This document shows, piece after piece, positions 23,338-31,974 of a DNA stretch of 35,825 nucleotides. Position 1 is the stretch's first letter. Every line of letters starts with the position of its first letter. The position numbers and the translations under genes were made by a program. Source of the stretch: an uncultured Actinomycetes bacterium. GTDB lineage: Bacteria; Actinomycetota; Acidimicrobiia; Acidimicrobiales; RAAP-2. The notes under the pieces were generated by a model. That model saw nothing but the letters and a program-made list of their open reading frames with translations. It had not been told where the DNA came from and ran no database searches. The DNA lies in the NCBI GenBank assembly GCA_903874965.1, contig CAIQUD010000097.1:1-35825 (forward strand), given 5' to 3'.

Positions 23338-24165
23338 ATGGCGGATTCCATGAGGGGGAAGGTTGTCGTTGTCACCGGAGCAGCAAGTGGTCTAGGTCTC
23401 AGCACGGCTCGAGGACTTGCTGCTCGAGGAGCCCGACTCGCACTCATTGATGTAAACGCCGATGCCGTTGCTGCGGCCGCTGCGTCAATCGGAGGTGAAG
23501 CCATTGGTATCGCCGCAGACATCTCCCAATCCGACTCCATTGGCCGAGCGATCGACGAAGTCGTCGATCACTTCAAGGCGATCGACGTCGTGATGGCTTG
23601 TGCAGGAGTGGTTGGTTCAGGGATGGCGCTCGATGTCGATCCCAAGGTGTGGGAACGCACCATCGAGATCAACGTTCTTGGCACATGGCGAACCGTTCGA
23701 GCATCCCTCCCACACCTCGTTGCTTCGAAGGGCTACCTGCTCATCATATCTTCCGGCTTCGCCGCAGCTCCTGGTCCCTATACCTCGGCATATGCCGCGA
23801 GTAAGGCAGCCGTTGAGTCATTGGGCCGGTCACTTCGAATCGAACTTGCTCACCACGGTGTGGGGGTTGGGGTCGCGTACTACTCGTTCCTCGCCACGCC
23901 AATGGTCGATGGCATTGAGTCCGACCCCGCTGGCCAACGAGCACGGGCTGCGATGCCAGCGCCAATCCGCAAGACCTACCCGCTCGAGAAGGCTGTCGCC
24001 GCAACAATTGCTGGAATCGAGCACCGTTCAAATCGTGTGATCTATCCAGGCTTCTTGCGGTGGCAACTGCTGCTGCGAGGGGCACTCGGCCCACGAAGTG
24101 AAGGCGCCTGGCGAAAGGCAATGCCAGAGGTTGAGCAATTGCAACGCCGTCAACGTTCCATGTGA
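23338..24165 (+). CDS. Short-chain dehydrogenase/reductase (SDR)
   Basis: 275-residue classical SDR. TGAASGLG is at 13-20 with Asp38 at the end of strand 2, which favours NAD(H). Catalytic residues are Asn112, Ser139, Tyr152 and Lys156 (AYAASKAAVE). The usual NAG motif reads CAG. The C-terminal extension after about 210 (YPLEKAVAATIAGIEHRSNRVIYPGFLRWQLLLRG) is longer and hydrophobic, as in SDRs acting on lipids or sterols at membranes. ATG 23338 has AGGGAG 9 nt upstream; Met at 23350 is alternative. It precedes an SRPBCC gene by 28 nt, probably the same operon. Confidence 0.88.
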   Translation: MADSMRGKVVVVTGAASGLGLSTARGLAARGARLALIDVNADAVAAAAASIGGEAIGIAADISQSDSIGRAIDEVVDHFKAIDVVMACAGVVGSGMALDVDPKVWERTIEINVLGTWRTVRASLPHLVASKGYLLIISSGFAAAPGPYTSAYAASKAAVESLGRSLRIELAHHGVGVGVAYYSFLATPMVDGIESDPAGQRARAAMPAPIRKTYPLEKAVAATIAGIEHRSNRVIYPGFLRWQLLLRGALGPRSEGAWRKAMPEVEQLQRRQRSM

Positions 24166-24193
24166 CGTGAACGGGCCAGGAGAAGACTGAACA

Positions 24194-24715
24194 ATGCACA
24201 CGGGAATCGGGATCGTCGAAGCCTCACTCCGATTCGAGGTGCCAGCCGCTCGGGTCTTTCACCTACTTGCCCATCCCCAACACCACACAGAATTTGACGG
24301 TTCTGGGATGCTTCGAGGGTCGCCTGACAGTTGCCCAATCTTTGCCGTCGGAGAAACCTTCACCATGGAGATGCATCGGATGGGCCGCGACTATTTCATG
24401 CTGAACCACATTGTTGAATTTGAGCAAGATCGACGAATTGCGTGGGAGCCAGCACCTGGCGATCTCGATACCGCTGGCGGTGACCCGAGAAAAGTCGGCG
24501 TACCGGCGGGCTACCGCTGGGGTTTCTACCTCGAGCCCGATGGACGTGCAGCAACCCTCGTGACCGAATTCTTTGACTGCGGTCCAGAAGGGAACCTCTG
24601 GATTCTCGAACGCGAAGGCGGGACATGGATCAATGGGTCCACACCAATTCATACGTCCATGACAGAAACCTTGAAACTTCTCGCAAAGGCCTGCGTCAAC
24701 GAACACACGGGCTGA
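24194..24715 (+). CDS. SRPBCC (START/polyketide-cyclase-like) protein
   Basis: 173-residue helix-grip fold. The opening VEASLRFEVPAARVFHLLAHPQHHTEFDGSG is the family start, followed by the strands FTMEMHRMGRDYFMLNHIVEFEQDRRIAWEP and GFYLEPDGRAATLVTEFFDCG, and the long C-terminal helix. The hydrophobic cavity of such proteins binds lipids, polyketides or sterols. AGGAGA precedes the ATG. Close spacing after the SDR suggests they handle one hydrophobic substrate. Ligand unknown. Confidence 0.82.
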   Translation: MHTGIGIVEASLRFEVPAARVFHLLAHPQHHTEFDGSGMLRGSPDSCPIFAVGETFTMEMHRMGRDYFMLNHIVEFEQDRRIAWEPAPGDLDTAGGDPRKVGVPAGYRWGFYLEPDGRAATLVTEFFDCGPEGNLWILEREGGTWINGSTPIHTSMTETLKLLAKACVNEHTG

Positions 24716-24949
24716 ATGAAGAACGAGGACTCACTTCGTTGAGCGCTTTATTCCACTCGCAGCAGAGGATCCTTGAAATCCGGCAATTCTGATTCCTACA
24801 GTTGGAACGTGCTTCTTCAGGTACCCCAGTCAATGTCGCTCGAGAGCCCTCTGGATCCGTAATCGCTCTCGCCCCATGCATGAATTGACGAAGGCTCTGG
24901 TACGTTGACATGGCTGACGAACTTCGTCCCGACCTTTCAAGGAGTCAAC

Positions 24950-25390
24950 ATGTCAATCACGATTGACCCCGCCACCATTGGACCAGTCGATGTGGCCATT
25001 ATTGGATTCGCTGGAGACGCCTTCAATGGAGAAATTGCTCCGGCGATCAGAGAACTCGTGGAATCCGGAGTCGTTCGAATCATCGACTTGGCATTTGTTC
25101 ACAAGGATGCGAGCGGCAACGCACTTGCTATTGAACTCGAAGACCACGATGTTGCCGAGGCGTTTGCCGGACTCGGCGACGGACAACATGACTTGCTCAA
25201 CGATGAGGACCTCGAGCTGATTGCCGAAGGTCTTGAGCCTGAAACAGCAGCACTCATCGTTGTCTGGGAGAACACGTGGGCAGCAAAGTTTTCAGCCGCC
25301 GTCCGGGACTCCAACGGTTTCTTGCTCAGTCATACTCGGATCCCGCACGAAGCGGTCGTCCTTGCAATTGAAGCGCTACAAGGCGAATAG
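24950..25390 (+). CDS. DUF6325 family protein
   Basis: 146-residue acidic soluble protein. Family pattern: GPVDVAIIGFAGDAFNGEIAPAIRELVESGVVRIIDLAFVHKDASG, then an acidic middle (LNDEDLELIAEGLEPETAALIVVWENTWA) and RIPHEAVVLAIEAL. DUF6325 proteins are commonly stress-linked in actinobacteria but have no proven role. AAGGAG lies 5 nt before ATG 24950; an in-frame ATG at 24911 and TTG at 24905 lack a good ribosome site. The SHOCT protein starts 9 nt after the stop, so they form one operon. Confidence 0.85.
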   Translation: MSITIDPATIGPVDVAIIGFAGDAFNGEIAPAIRELVESGVVRIIDLAFVHKDASGNALAIELEDHDVAEAFAGLGDGQHDLLNDEDLELIAEGLEPETAALIVVWENTWAAKFSAAVRDSNGFLLSHTRIPHEAVVLAIEALQGE

Positions 25391-25399
25391 GAGAGAGAT

Positions 25400-25687
25400 A
25401 TGCCTCGTCGAATGGGACGCCCAGGACTCATGGGCACAATGGCCCGCACGGCCGTCATTGCCGGGACCGCAACGGCGGTATCGGGCAGCATGCGCAACAG
25501 GCAGCAGCAAGCTGCCGCGCAACAGCAAGCACCAGCGCCCGCGGCTCCAGCACCTGCCCCTGTAGAGGCAGCAGTTGAGGACGACCCAATGGCCAAGATT
25601 CGCCAGCTTGGTGAACTCAAGGCACAAGGGCTGATTTCCGAAGAGGAATTCACTGCGGCAAAGGCCAAAATCCTCGACACCATCTAA
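25400..25687 (+). CDS. SHOCT-domain small protein
   Basis: 95 residues in three parts: a Gly/Arg-rich start with a short hydrophobic stretch (GTMARTAVIAGTATAVSGSM, about 12-31), a Gln/Ala/Pro linker (QQQAAAQQQ, APAPAAPAPAPV), and a C-terminal SHOCT motif (DPMAKIRQLGELKAQGLISEEEFTAAKAKIL). SHOCT is a short oligomerisation or tethering helix pair. The hydrophobic stretch may anchor the protein at the membrane. GGAGAGA lies before the ATG. It is paired with DUF6325 upstream, a frequent arrangement as I recall it. Confidence 0.88.
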   Translation: MPRRMGRPGLMGTMARTAVIAGTATAVSGSMRNRQQQAAAQQQAPAPAAPAPAPVEAAVEDDPMAKIRQLGELKAQGLISEEEFTAAKAKILDTI

Positions 25688-25782
25688 TCACGACCTTCGT
25701 CGTAGAGCATGAGCTTGTTGAGTCTGCGGCGGACGGTTGTCAGGCGTTTGCCTGAAGGAAAACGTCGGTCAGTTGTTGTTGC

Positions 25783-26427
25783 TTACTTTCGCCAGAACAA
25801 GTGGTGCGTTACGCCGCTTGGACTTGGAATGACTTCGAGATTGAATCGATCGCGAAGCTCATCGGGGGAACTCCAGAGTCGTTCACCGCGCCCGATCGTC
25901 ATCGGCGAAACCGCGATGTGCATTGCATCGACGAGGTCTGCGTCGAGAAATTCACGGACTGTCGCAACGCCTCCACCAAGACGGACATCTTGACCGTTTG
26001 CTGCCTCTTTCGCATGCTCAAGCACTTCAATAGGTGAGGCATTCACAAAGTGAAACGTCGTATCGGACAAGGTAAACGACGGGCGTTCGTGATGGGTGAG
26101 CACAAAGACTGGCGTTCCAAAGGGTGGTCGATCGCCCCACCAGCCTTTCCACTCTTCATTTTCCCAGGGGCCGCGAAACGGACCGAACTTGTTCCGTCCC
26201 ATGATCTCCGCACCAATGCCGCGTGGCATGTCTCGTGTGAAGAAGTCGTCGAGCCCTTGGCTGCCGCCGGGTTCGGCGCGGTAGCCGAAACTCGCGGTTG
26301 CAAATGCCCAAGACATCAGTTCGGAGGGATTCACGTGTCCAAATGGATGCTCAAAACTTTGGCCCTCGCCCGAGCCAAATCCATCTGATGAAACGGTGAA
26401 GCATTGCACTTTGAGTGCTTGAGTCAC
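25783..26427 (-). CDS. RibD C-terminal/dihydrofolate-reductase-fold protein
   Basis: 214 residues. The DHFR-like fold of the RibD_C family is seen from VQCFTVSSDGFGSGEGQS, GAEIMGRNKFGPFRGPW (the GR..F motif after the first part), FVLTHHERPSF, DVRLGGGVATVREFLDADLVDAMHIAVSPMTIGRGERLW. The latter GGG...DE-like block is the NADPH-binding and dimer region. Such proteins reduce unknown heterocycles or deazaflavin-related compounds. GTG 26427 is the start with GAGGAA 5 nt upstream. It is monocistronic. Confidence 0.85.
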   Translation of the reverse strand: MTQALKVQCFTVSSDGFGSGEGQSFEHPFGHVNPSELMSWAFATASFGYRAEPGGSQGLDDFFTRDMPRGIGAEIMGRNKFGPFRGPWENEEWKGWWGDRPPFGTPVFVLTHHERPSFTLSDTTFHFVNASPIEVLEHAKEAANGQDVRLGGGVATVREFLDADLVDAMHIAVSPMTIGRGERLWSSPDELRDRFNLEVIPSPSGVTHHLFWRK

Positions 26428-26591
26428 GACACTTCCTCACTTCCTCTATTCGCTTCCCGAAGATGGGAACTCCAAAATTCTTCGCGTTCAATGGGCAACT
26501 GCATGGGGCGGTCTCTCTCTGTGCTGGAACTGGGTCTCGTTGGTGAGCCGTGTTGCACGGCAGTGACGGAGAACGTGTCTTCGAAGTCCGG

Positions 26592-26897
26592 TCAACCGAA
26601 TAAGGGGCCGTGTGAAGAAACCTCGAATCTCGTGAACTCGGTCGGACCATCAACGACGCGCAGAATCACTTCCGAAAAAGCTTGAAAGTGCGGTGCGGCA
26701 AAGTGGGCATCGAGCGCGGCTTGCGACTCCCATTGCTCGATGATCCTCACGACAAGTGGATCGTCGATATCAACCGCAAATCGGTAATCAAGGCAACCAG
26801 GTTCCTGTCGACTTGTTGCGGCCATCAGCGATCCTGCCTGACGCGCTTCCTCAAAGGCTGCTGCACTGACTTTTGCACTGCCTGCAATCACGATCAT
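26592..26897 (-). CDS. Antibiotic-biosynthesis-monooxygenase (ABM/YgiN) family protein
   Basis: 101-residue dimeric ferredoxin-like protein. Pattern: IVIAGSAKVSAAAFEEARQ, then EPGCLDYRFAVDIDDPLVVRIIEQWESQAALDAHFAAPHFQAF, the typical EQW.s.eaL..H...pH core. Members are cofactor-free monooxygenases on quinol-like substrates, or heme-degrading. Without the heme-ligand pattern the quinol type is more likely. GAGAGGA lies before the ATG. Confidence 0.88.
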   Translation of the reverse strand: MIVIAGSAKVSAAAFEEARQAGSLMAATSRQEPGCLDYRFAVDIDDPLVVRIIEQWESQAALDAHFAAPHFQAFSEVILRVVDGPTEFTRFEVSSHGPLFG

Positions 26898-27103
26898 GTG
26901 TTCCTCTCTGTTTGCCTTAACGCCTCATTCTCTTCCCAGCGGACAAATTGGGCCAGCTGCGCGCAAGATTCGGAAGTGCTCTCACGTCACACGGTAGCGA
27001 ACCTCGTTGCCCGCCAGTGGGTGACGCGTTTCCCGACTGCGGTTGTCTTTCCATGTGCCTTCGAGAGCAAAGCATGTTCGACGGATACCAAGGTCAACGT
27101 GTG

Positions 27104-27358
27104 ATGATTGAAAAGATGAGACTCCGAATCGGCGCCTTCATATGGGTTCTGTCGTGGGTGCCCTATGGACTCATTCTCGGCCTCTCCGGATTTTGGTTTA
27201 CGGCTGCGTGGGCATTTGAAATCACGCTAGGACTCATCGGTATCGCCATCGCCGGTTCAGAATTCTCAAAGGTCGTCAAACGTGAAGGATGGCGAGGAGC
27301 CCCGAGTGTTCTTTGGCGAACGTTACGGTATGGAGAATCCGAGAGGATGCCTACCTAA
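27104..27358 (+). CDS. Small two-helix membrane protein, unknown
   Basis: 84 residues. Two hydrophobic helices (IGAFIWVLSWVPYGLILGLSG and FTAAWAFEITLGLIGIAIAGS) are followed by a basic cytoplasmic-type tail (FSKVVKREGWRGAPSVLWRTLRYGE). AAGGT is about 9 nt before ATG 27104; Met at 27116 is possible. The reading frame extends further upstream but that part is compositionally unlike protein. I know no family. The positively charged tail suggests the C-terminus is inside. Confidence 0.6.
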   Translation: MIEKMRLRIGAFIWVLSWVPYGLILGLSGFWFTAAWAFEITLGLIGIAIAGSEFSKVVKREGWRGAPSVLWRTLRYGESERMPT

Positions 27359-27467
27359 TTGGCTTGGCTGCGTACCTGTTGCTCAGACGGAAACTCAATC
27401 CTGAGGTCAGTTCTAGGCTCTTTCTTGAGCGAGGTTTTCGCTAACTCTCTGATGAAGAAGGACCCGC

Positions 27468-28886
27468 ATGCCACTTGAACACGATGCACCGCTACCAAGC
27501 ACCGAGACGGCGCGACTTCGAGGCAAAGGTGCTCGCGAATTTCACCCTCGAACCTCACTGGCCGATCTTGTCGATCGCAGCCCGGAGTTCGATCCTGTTG
27601 CCATTCTCAGAGAACAAGACGAAGACCGCGTTCAAGAACTCATTCCACTTCGGTACGAACGAATGCTCGAAAGCCCGTTCACCTTTTTCCGTGGATCGGC
27701 GATTCTCCAAGCACATGACTTGGCAAGGAGTCCGTCAACAGGCATCGACGTCCAACTTTGCGGTGATGCGCACCTTTCAAATTTTGGGATTTTCTCCTCA
27801 CCCGAGCGACGGCTGGTCTTTGATGTCAACGACTTTGACGAGACTGCTCCTGGACCATTTGAGTGGGACGTCAAACGGTTCGCTGCCTCTGTTGCAATCG
27901 CAGCGCAGCACCTCGGCCATACGCCGCAGCAACAAGAGCGCGCAGTCCTTGAAGGCGTGAAGTCGTATCGAACGTCAATGGGCCAGTTCGCTTCGGAGCC
28001 AACGTTGGCGATTTGGTACGCAGCTGCCGACGTTGATTCATTGGTGACACAACTTCGTGATTTCTTTCCAGCTAGCGCGTTAGAAAAAGTCAGCAATGTG
28101 GTGTCTCGTGCGAAGCGGAAGGATGCAACGAGGGCGTTCGAAAAACTGGTCGACATTGTCGACGGACGGCCACGAATCGCGTATGACCCTCCAATTCTCG
28201 TTCCCATTGATCGGCTGTTCACCGGCGAAGAAGAGCGCGTCTCGCTGAGTGACTTCTTGACGGCGGTAGTAGCTGGCTACGCAACCTCGCTCGGAAGTGA
28301 CCGGCAAAGTCTCCTTTCGCAATTCACGCCCATTGATGGCGCGAGAAAGGTTGTCGGTGTTGGCTCCGTTGGAACTCGATGCTTCATCTTGCTCATGCTC
28401 GGCAAAGACACCAACGACCCGTTCTTTCTCCAGATCAAAGAAGCCGGCCCATCGGTGATTGATGAAGCAAGGGGGATTGTCTCGCCCTTCACACCGGGAG
28501 ACCGGGTCGTGCGTGGCCAACGCCTCATGCAAGCCACACCAGACATGTTCCTTGGTCACTATCCATTCGTCGGCGTTGACGGAGTGACGCGTCACTTCTA
28601 CATGCGCCAACTTCATGACAACAAGGCCTCCATCGTGATTGAAAATCTCGATGCCACCACCCTGCCGATCTACGCACGAGTCTGCGGGTGGACCTTGGCG
28701 CATGCACATGCACGTGGTGGAAAGTCCGTTGAACTGGCTTCATATATGGGCAAGTCGGACAAGTTCGACCATGCCATTGTTTCCTACGCCCTTAGCTATG
28801 AAAGCCGAAACCTCAGTGACTTCGCTGCTCTCACTCGAGCGGTGAAGGACGGACGCGTTGACTCGTCGGCGAACACATCGCTGTAG
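27468..28886 (+). CDS. DUF2252 protein (kinase-like fold)
   Basis: 472-residue soluble protein. DUF2252 core: LIPLRYERMLESPFTFFRGSA, CGDAHLSNFG (98-107), FDVNDFDE (118-125) and EWDVKRFAAS (132-141). The HxxN and DFDE pair resembles the catalytic and metal-binding motifs of APH or protein-kinase folds but occurs early in the chain. The later RQLHDNKASI and VCGWTLAHAHARGG are also family-typical. No substrate is known. Its role may be phosphotransfer, which is unproven. A GGA is close to the ATG. It is monocistronic, with LLM next. Confidence 0.88.
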   Translation: MPLEHDAPLPSTETARLRGKGAREFHPRTSLADLVDRSPEFDPVAILREQDEDRVQELIPLRYERMLESPFTFFRGSAILQAHDLARSPSTGIDVQLCGDAHLSNFGIFSSPERRLVFDVNDFDETAPGPFEWDVKRFAASVAIAAQHLGHTPQQQERAVLEGVKSYRTSMGQFASEPTLAIWYAAADVDSLVTQLRDFFPASALEKVSNVVSRAKRKDATRAFEKLVDIVDGRPRIAYDPPILVPIDRLFTGEEERVSLSDFLTAVVAGYATSLGSDRQSLLSQFTPIDGARKVVGVGSVGTRCFILLMLGKDTNDPFFLQIKEAGPSVIDEARGIVSPFTPGDRVVRGQRLMQATPDMFLGHYPFVGVDGVTRHFYMRQLHDNKASIVIENLDATTLPIYARVCGWTLAHAHARGGKSVELASYMGKSDKFDHAIVSYALSYESRNLSDFAALTRAVKDGRVDSSANTSL

Positions 28887-28984
28887 GACGTCACTTGATC
28901 TCCGCCACAAGGTCGAGGGCGACAGGTTGAGTCAATCCATCACGCGCCCAGGCACCAGCAGCATTGCTCGGCCTAGAGTTGCCC

Positions 28985-29911
28985 ATGCTTCGTGAACTTG
29001 GCGTTCGCCTTGGCTATGGCGTTGGCACCGGACTCAACAACGTTGCAAGCGTCCGAGAAGAAGCAATTTGGGCCAATGACGTGGGGTTCGACAGTTTCTG
29101 GGTCTCGCAGGTCTTTGGTGTCGACCCAATTGTTGCGCTCGCCGCCATCGGAATGAGCTGCCCGCGAATTCTCGAATTCGGGACATCGGTGGTCCCGCTA
29201 ACTGGCCGACATCCCCTTGCACTGGCCGCGCAAGCACGGACAGCCCAGAGTGCGCTCGATGGAAGATTCACGCTCGGTGTTGGAGCTTCACACCAAATCG
29301 TTTCAGAAGGCTTTTTCGGCGAACCGTATGGATCCGCGTTCTCGCGAACAAGCGAGTTCCTCGATGCGCTCCTTCCACTGCTGGACGGAACGGCAGCTGA
29401 CGTCGACGGCGACCACGTCTTCGCGAAAGGCTGGCTAACGATCGAGTGTCAACCAGTACCACTGCTCTTGGCGGCTCTCGGCCCAAAGATGCTTGCCCTC
29501 GCTGGTGAACGAACGAGCGGTACGTCCCTCGGGTCCTGCGGCCCAAGAACGATTGCCAACCACATCGTGCCCGAGATCACGGCCGCAGCAGCACGTGTGG
29601 GACGCGAAACGCCTCGGGTCATGGCAATGGTTGGCGTTTGCATCACTGACGATGTCAACGGTCTTCGGGCGCACTCGCGGGAACAGAACGCAATGTATGA
29701 CACGTTCGCCAGTTACCGCGCAGTCCTCGATCGCGAAGGCGTGGCCAGCGGAGCGGATCTCCTTGTTGCCGGCACACCCGATGACCTCATCAATGGGCTC
29801 GCTGCCTACGTCGATGCTGGCGCCACAGATCTTCGAATCATGATTGCCCACAGAACTTCTGAAGAGCGAGAGGCAACGCGTAGCTTCTTGTCTTCGGCGC
29901 TACGTCAATAA
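28985..29911 (+). CDS. LLM-class (luciferase-like) F420-dependent oxidoreductase
   Basis: 308-residue TIM-barrel flavin/F420 enzyme. Features: RLGYGVGTGLNNVASVREEAIWANDVGFDSFWVSQ at the start, EFGTSVVPLTGRHPLALAAQARTAQSALDGRFTLGVGASH (family signature) and TIECQPVPLLLAALGPKMLALAGERTSGT. The layout fits actinobacterial F420 enzymes (MER/LLM). Substrate unknown. ATG 28985 is taken; no good ribosome site is visible, and ATG 28964 would add seven residues. Consistent with an F420-making host. Confidence 0.85.
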   Translation: MLRELGVRLGYGVGTGLNNVASVREEAIWANDVGFDSFWVSQVFGVDPIVALAAIGMSCPRILEFGTSVVPLTGRHPLALAAQARTAQSALDGRFTLGVGASHQIVSEGFFGEPYGSAFSRTSEFLDALLPLLDGTAADVDGDHVFAKGWLTIECQPVPLLLAALGPKMLALAGERTSGTSLGSCGPRTIANHIVPEITAAAARVGRETPRVMAMVGVCITDDVNGLRAHSREQNAMYDTFASYRAVLDREGVASGADLLVAGTPDDLINGLAAYVDAGATDLRIMIAHRTSEEREATRSFLSSALRQ

Positions 29912-30057
29912 CTCCACCTGACCTCGAGGGCCGCGCTCAAGGGAGAAAATCGTTTCAAAATGGGGGGCACGTGGCACCACCTCGATTCTTCGAACCTCGC
30001 TCTCCCTCTGCAACCGAAAGTGAAGTGCTCTCGAAGTTTGCTCCGTGGCGTGACTGC

Positions 30058-30477
30058 TCAACCAGGAAGAAGTCCCGTGGCCGATGTCGCCGTGAAGGTG
30101 CCGAGCAGCCGTCGTTCGTCAACCATGGCCTGGCGATAGTCATCCCAGTTTGAGTGTTCGCCATTGCCCCGCCGGTAGTACTCAACGAGGCGATCGACGA
30201 CTTCATCAGCGGGGTTATTTGCCACTTCGCTGAGCGTTACCTGACCATCGAAGCCTGCCCACTTGAACACATCATCACTGGGGATGAAGAGCGCTGCTCG
30301 AGGATCTCGACGAAGGTTCTTCACTTTGGCTCGACTGTCCGACAACGAAATCGTGAACTGATCGCCATCGAGCAGATAGAAGATCACTGACTGTTGTGGT
30401 CGGCCGTCACGACGAAGAGTCGTCAACAACGCATTTCGCTGACCGGCGGCAAAATCAAGAGCACGAGAGAGTTCCAT
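30058..30477 (-). CDS. PPOX-class F420-dependent oxidoreductase (Rv1155-like)
   Basis: 139-residue split-barrel protein. Family core: NALLTTLRRDGRPQQSVIFYLLDGDQFTISLSDSRAKVKNLRRDPRAALFI, then WAGFDGQVTLSE and DDYRQAMVDERRLLGTF. In the Rv1155/TIGR03618 group the SRAKVKNLRRDPRA region binds the F420 phosphate. It probably reduces an unknown substrate. ATG 30477; the ribosome site is weak. It stands alone. Confidence 0.87.
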   Translation of the reverse strand: MELSRALDFAAGQRNALLTTLRRDGRPQQSVIFYLLDGDQFTISLSDSRAKVKNLRRDPRAALFIPSDDVFKWAGFDGQVTLSEVANNPADEVVDRLVEYYRRGNGEHSNWDDYRQAMVDERRLLGTFTATSATGLLPG

Positions 30478-30567
30478 GACCGCACGTTAAAGGAACGTCC
30501 AACTTGGCGGGGTTCTGATCAAGCGCTCGCCGTCAATCATCTTCCCCCGATCGTCGGAAAAAGAGAA

Positions 30568-31335
30568 TCAGTCCTTCAACGAAACTGCTCCATCTCCATC
30601 GAGCCACTCTTGGAACGAGGGACCAACAATGCGTGTTGTTGGAGAGGCCAGGAGGCTTCCGCCTCGCAAAGCTTTCCCTGCTTGGCCAGGTATTCGGACA
30701 GGAACGACCACGGTTCTTCTTCGACGAGAACGAACAATGGTTCGAGCGAGTGAGGTCAGCTCTTCGACATTTGGGCCAGCCAACTCCACAACACTTTCCT
30801 GGTCACCACCACTCGTCGCCTCATCAACGAGCGCTTGCGCGATTGCGCGTGCTGAGACCGGCTGGATTCGCATTGAAGGAACGAACGCGAAGGGACCGAG
30901 ACTTCCCCGGCTGAGTAGTTGAGAGGGAAACTCGAAAAATTGTGCTGCGCGAACAATCGTCGCTGAAAGTGGTCCTGTCTTGGCGGCAATTTCGTGGGCA
31001 AGTTTTGCTTCGTAGTAACCAAACCCTGGCACCTTGTCCACTTCAAGGATGGAAAGCGTCACCAACCGTGAAGCACCTTGTGCACTCCCAGCTGACTGCA
31101 ACCTCTGGGTGACCTCAGTGAAGAACGACGTCGCTTTCGCTCTGCTTGTTGTCGTCGTATTGGTGGTGTCGATGATGACATCGACGCCTTCAAGGGCGTC
31201 GAGGAGACCCACTCCAGTACGAGCGTCCACTCCCATCTTTCGACTGATCTGCACGACGTCATGTCCGCCGAGAGTCGCCAATTGCACCGCATGCGATCCA
31301 ACTGCTCCGGTACTTCCAGCAACGGCGATCCGCAT
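30568..31335 (-). CDS. NAD(P)-binding NmrA-like atypical SDR
   Basis: 255 residues. Rossmann start VAGSTGAVGSHAVQLA with GxxGxxG at 7-13, then VIIDTTN, VTLSILEVDKVPGFGYYEAKLAHE and an NmrA-like second half (VRAAQFFEFPSQLLS). The YxxxK is Tyr-Tyr-Glu-Ala-Lys (YYEAK). It could be a reductase or a redox-sensing non-enzymatic protein. It is 18 nt behind the GNAT gene on the same strand, so both are one operon. GGGAAG precedes the ATG. Confidence 0.82.
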   Translation of the reverse strand: MRIAVAGSTGAVGSHAVQLATLGGHDVVQISRKMGVDARTGVGLLDALEGVDVIIDTTNTTTTSRAKATSFFTEVTQRLQSAGSAQGASRLVTLSILEVDKVPGFGYYEAKLAHEIAAKTGPLSATIVRAAQFFEFPSQLLSRGSLGPFAFVPSMRIQPVSARAIAQALVDEATSGGDQESVVELAGPNVEELTSLARTIVRSRRRRTVVVPVRIPGQAGKALRGGSLLASPTTRIVGPSFQEWLDGDGAVSLKD

Positions 31336-31353
31336 GGTGTGGACTTCCCTTCT

Positions 31354-31890
31354 TCAAGGATGTGAGTTGGCGTGAAACTCCCAGTTGTAGACATACTCGC
31401 CGGTGAGTGCTCCACGCGCTTCATTGAGTTGAAGAACTTGAAAATGGGGATTGTTCATTCCGACGGGGAGGTAATGGATTCCCGAAGGACCGGACGGGCC
31501 AAAGCCAAAGCGCTCGTAGTAGTTGGGGTCACCGAGAAGCACCACGATTGGGAAGCGTTGGGCTTCCAATTGCCGAAGCGCCTCAGCCACAAGCGCGCTG
31601 CCAACTCCCTGTCGTTGGCGGTCAGAACGTACTGCGAGCGGGGCAATTCCCGGTATCTCGACCTCATTGAGTCTCCCAATTGACGCGAGAAGGTGTCCGA
31701 CAATTTCTCCGCCAGCAACGGCGACCAAATCGCAGCCAGGGACCGTCCCATTTCGGGAACAGATTGCCTCGACAATCTCAACTTCCTCGCGGCCGCCATC
31801 AGTTCCCGCCGAAAATGCATCCCTGACGACGGCAAGGACTTCCGAGGTATCGGTTTCCCTCGCGGGTCGGATAAGGACTTCGAGAGGCAT
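31354..31890 (-). CDS. GNAT-family N-acetyltransferase
   Basis: 178 residues. IRPARETDTSEVLAVVRDAF at the start, then the acetyl-CoA motif VRSDRQRQGVGSALVAEALRQLE (R/Q-x-x-G-x-G/A) and LLGDPNYYERFGFGPSG, the YjhQ/YhbS-like end. Amine or protein N-terminus acetylation is expected; the substrate is unknown. Upstream frame codons are ignored because ATG 31890 matches the family start. First gene of an operon with the NmrA-like gene. Confidence 0.87.
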   Translation of the reverse strand: MPLEVLIRPARETDTSEVLAVVRDAFSAGTDGGREEVEIVEAICSRNGTVPGCDLVAVAGGEIVGHLLASIGRLNEVEIPGIAPLAVRSDRQRQGVGSALVAEALRQLEAQRFPIVVLLGDPNYYERFGFGPSGPSGIHYLPVGMNNPHFQVLQLNEARGALTGEYVYNWEFHANSHP

Positions 31891-31974
31891 TGACCAACAG
31901 TAAACCGTCACCTCATTGCCACAAGTTCTCCTGAAAGACTGAAAGAGAAGACTTCGTAGAAAATGAGGATGCGC

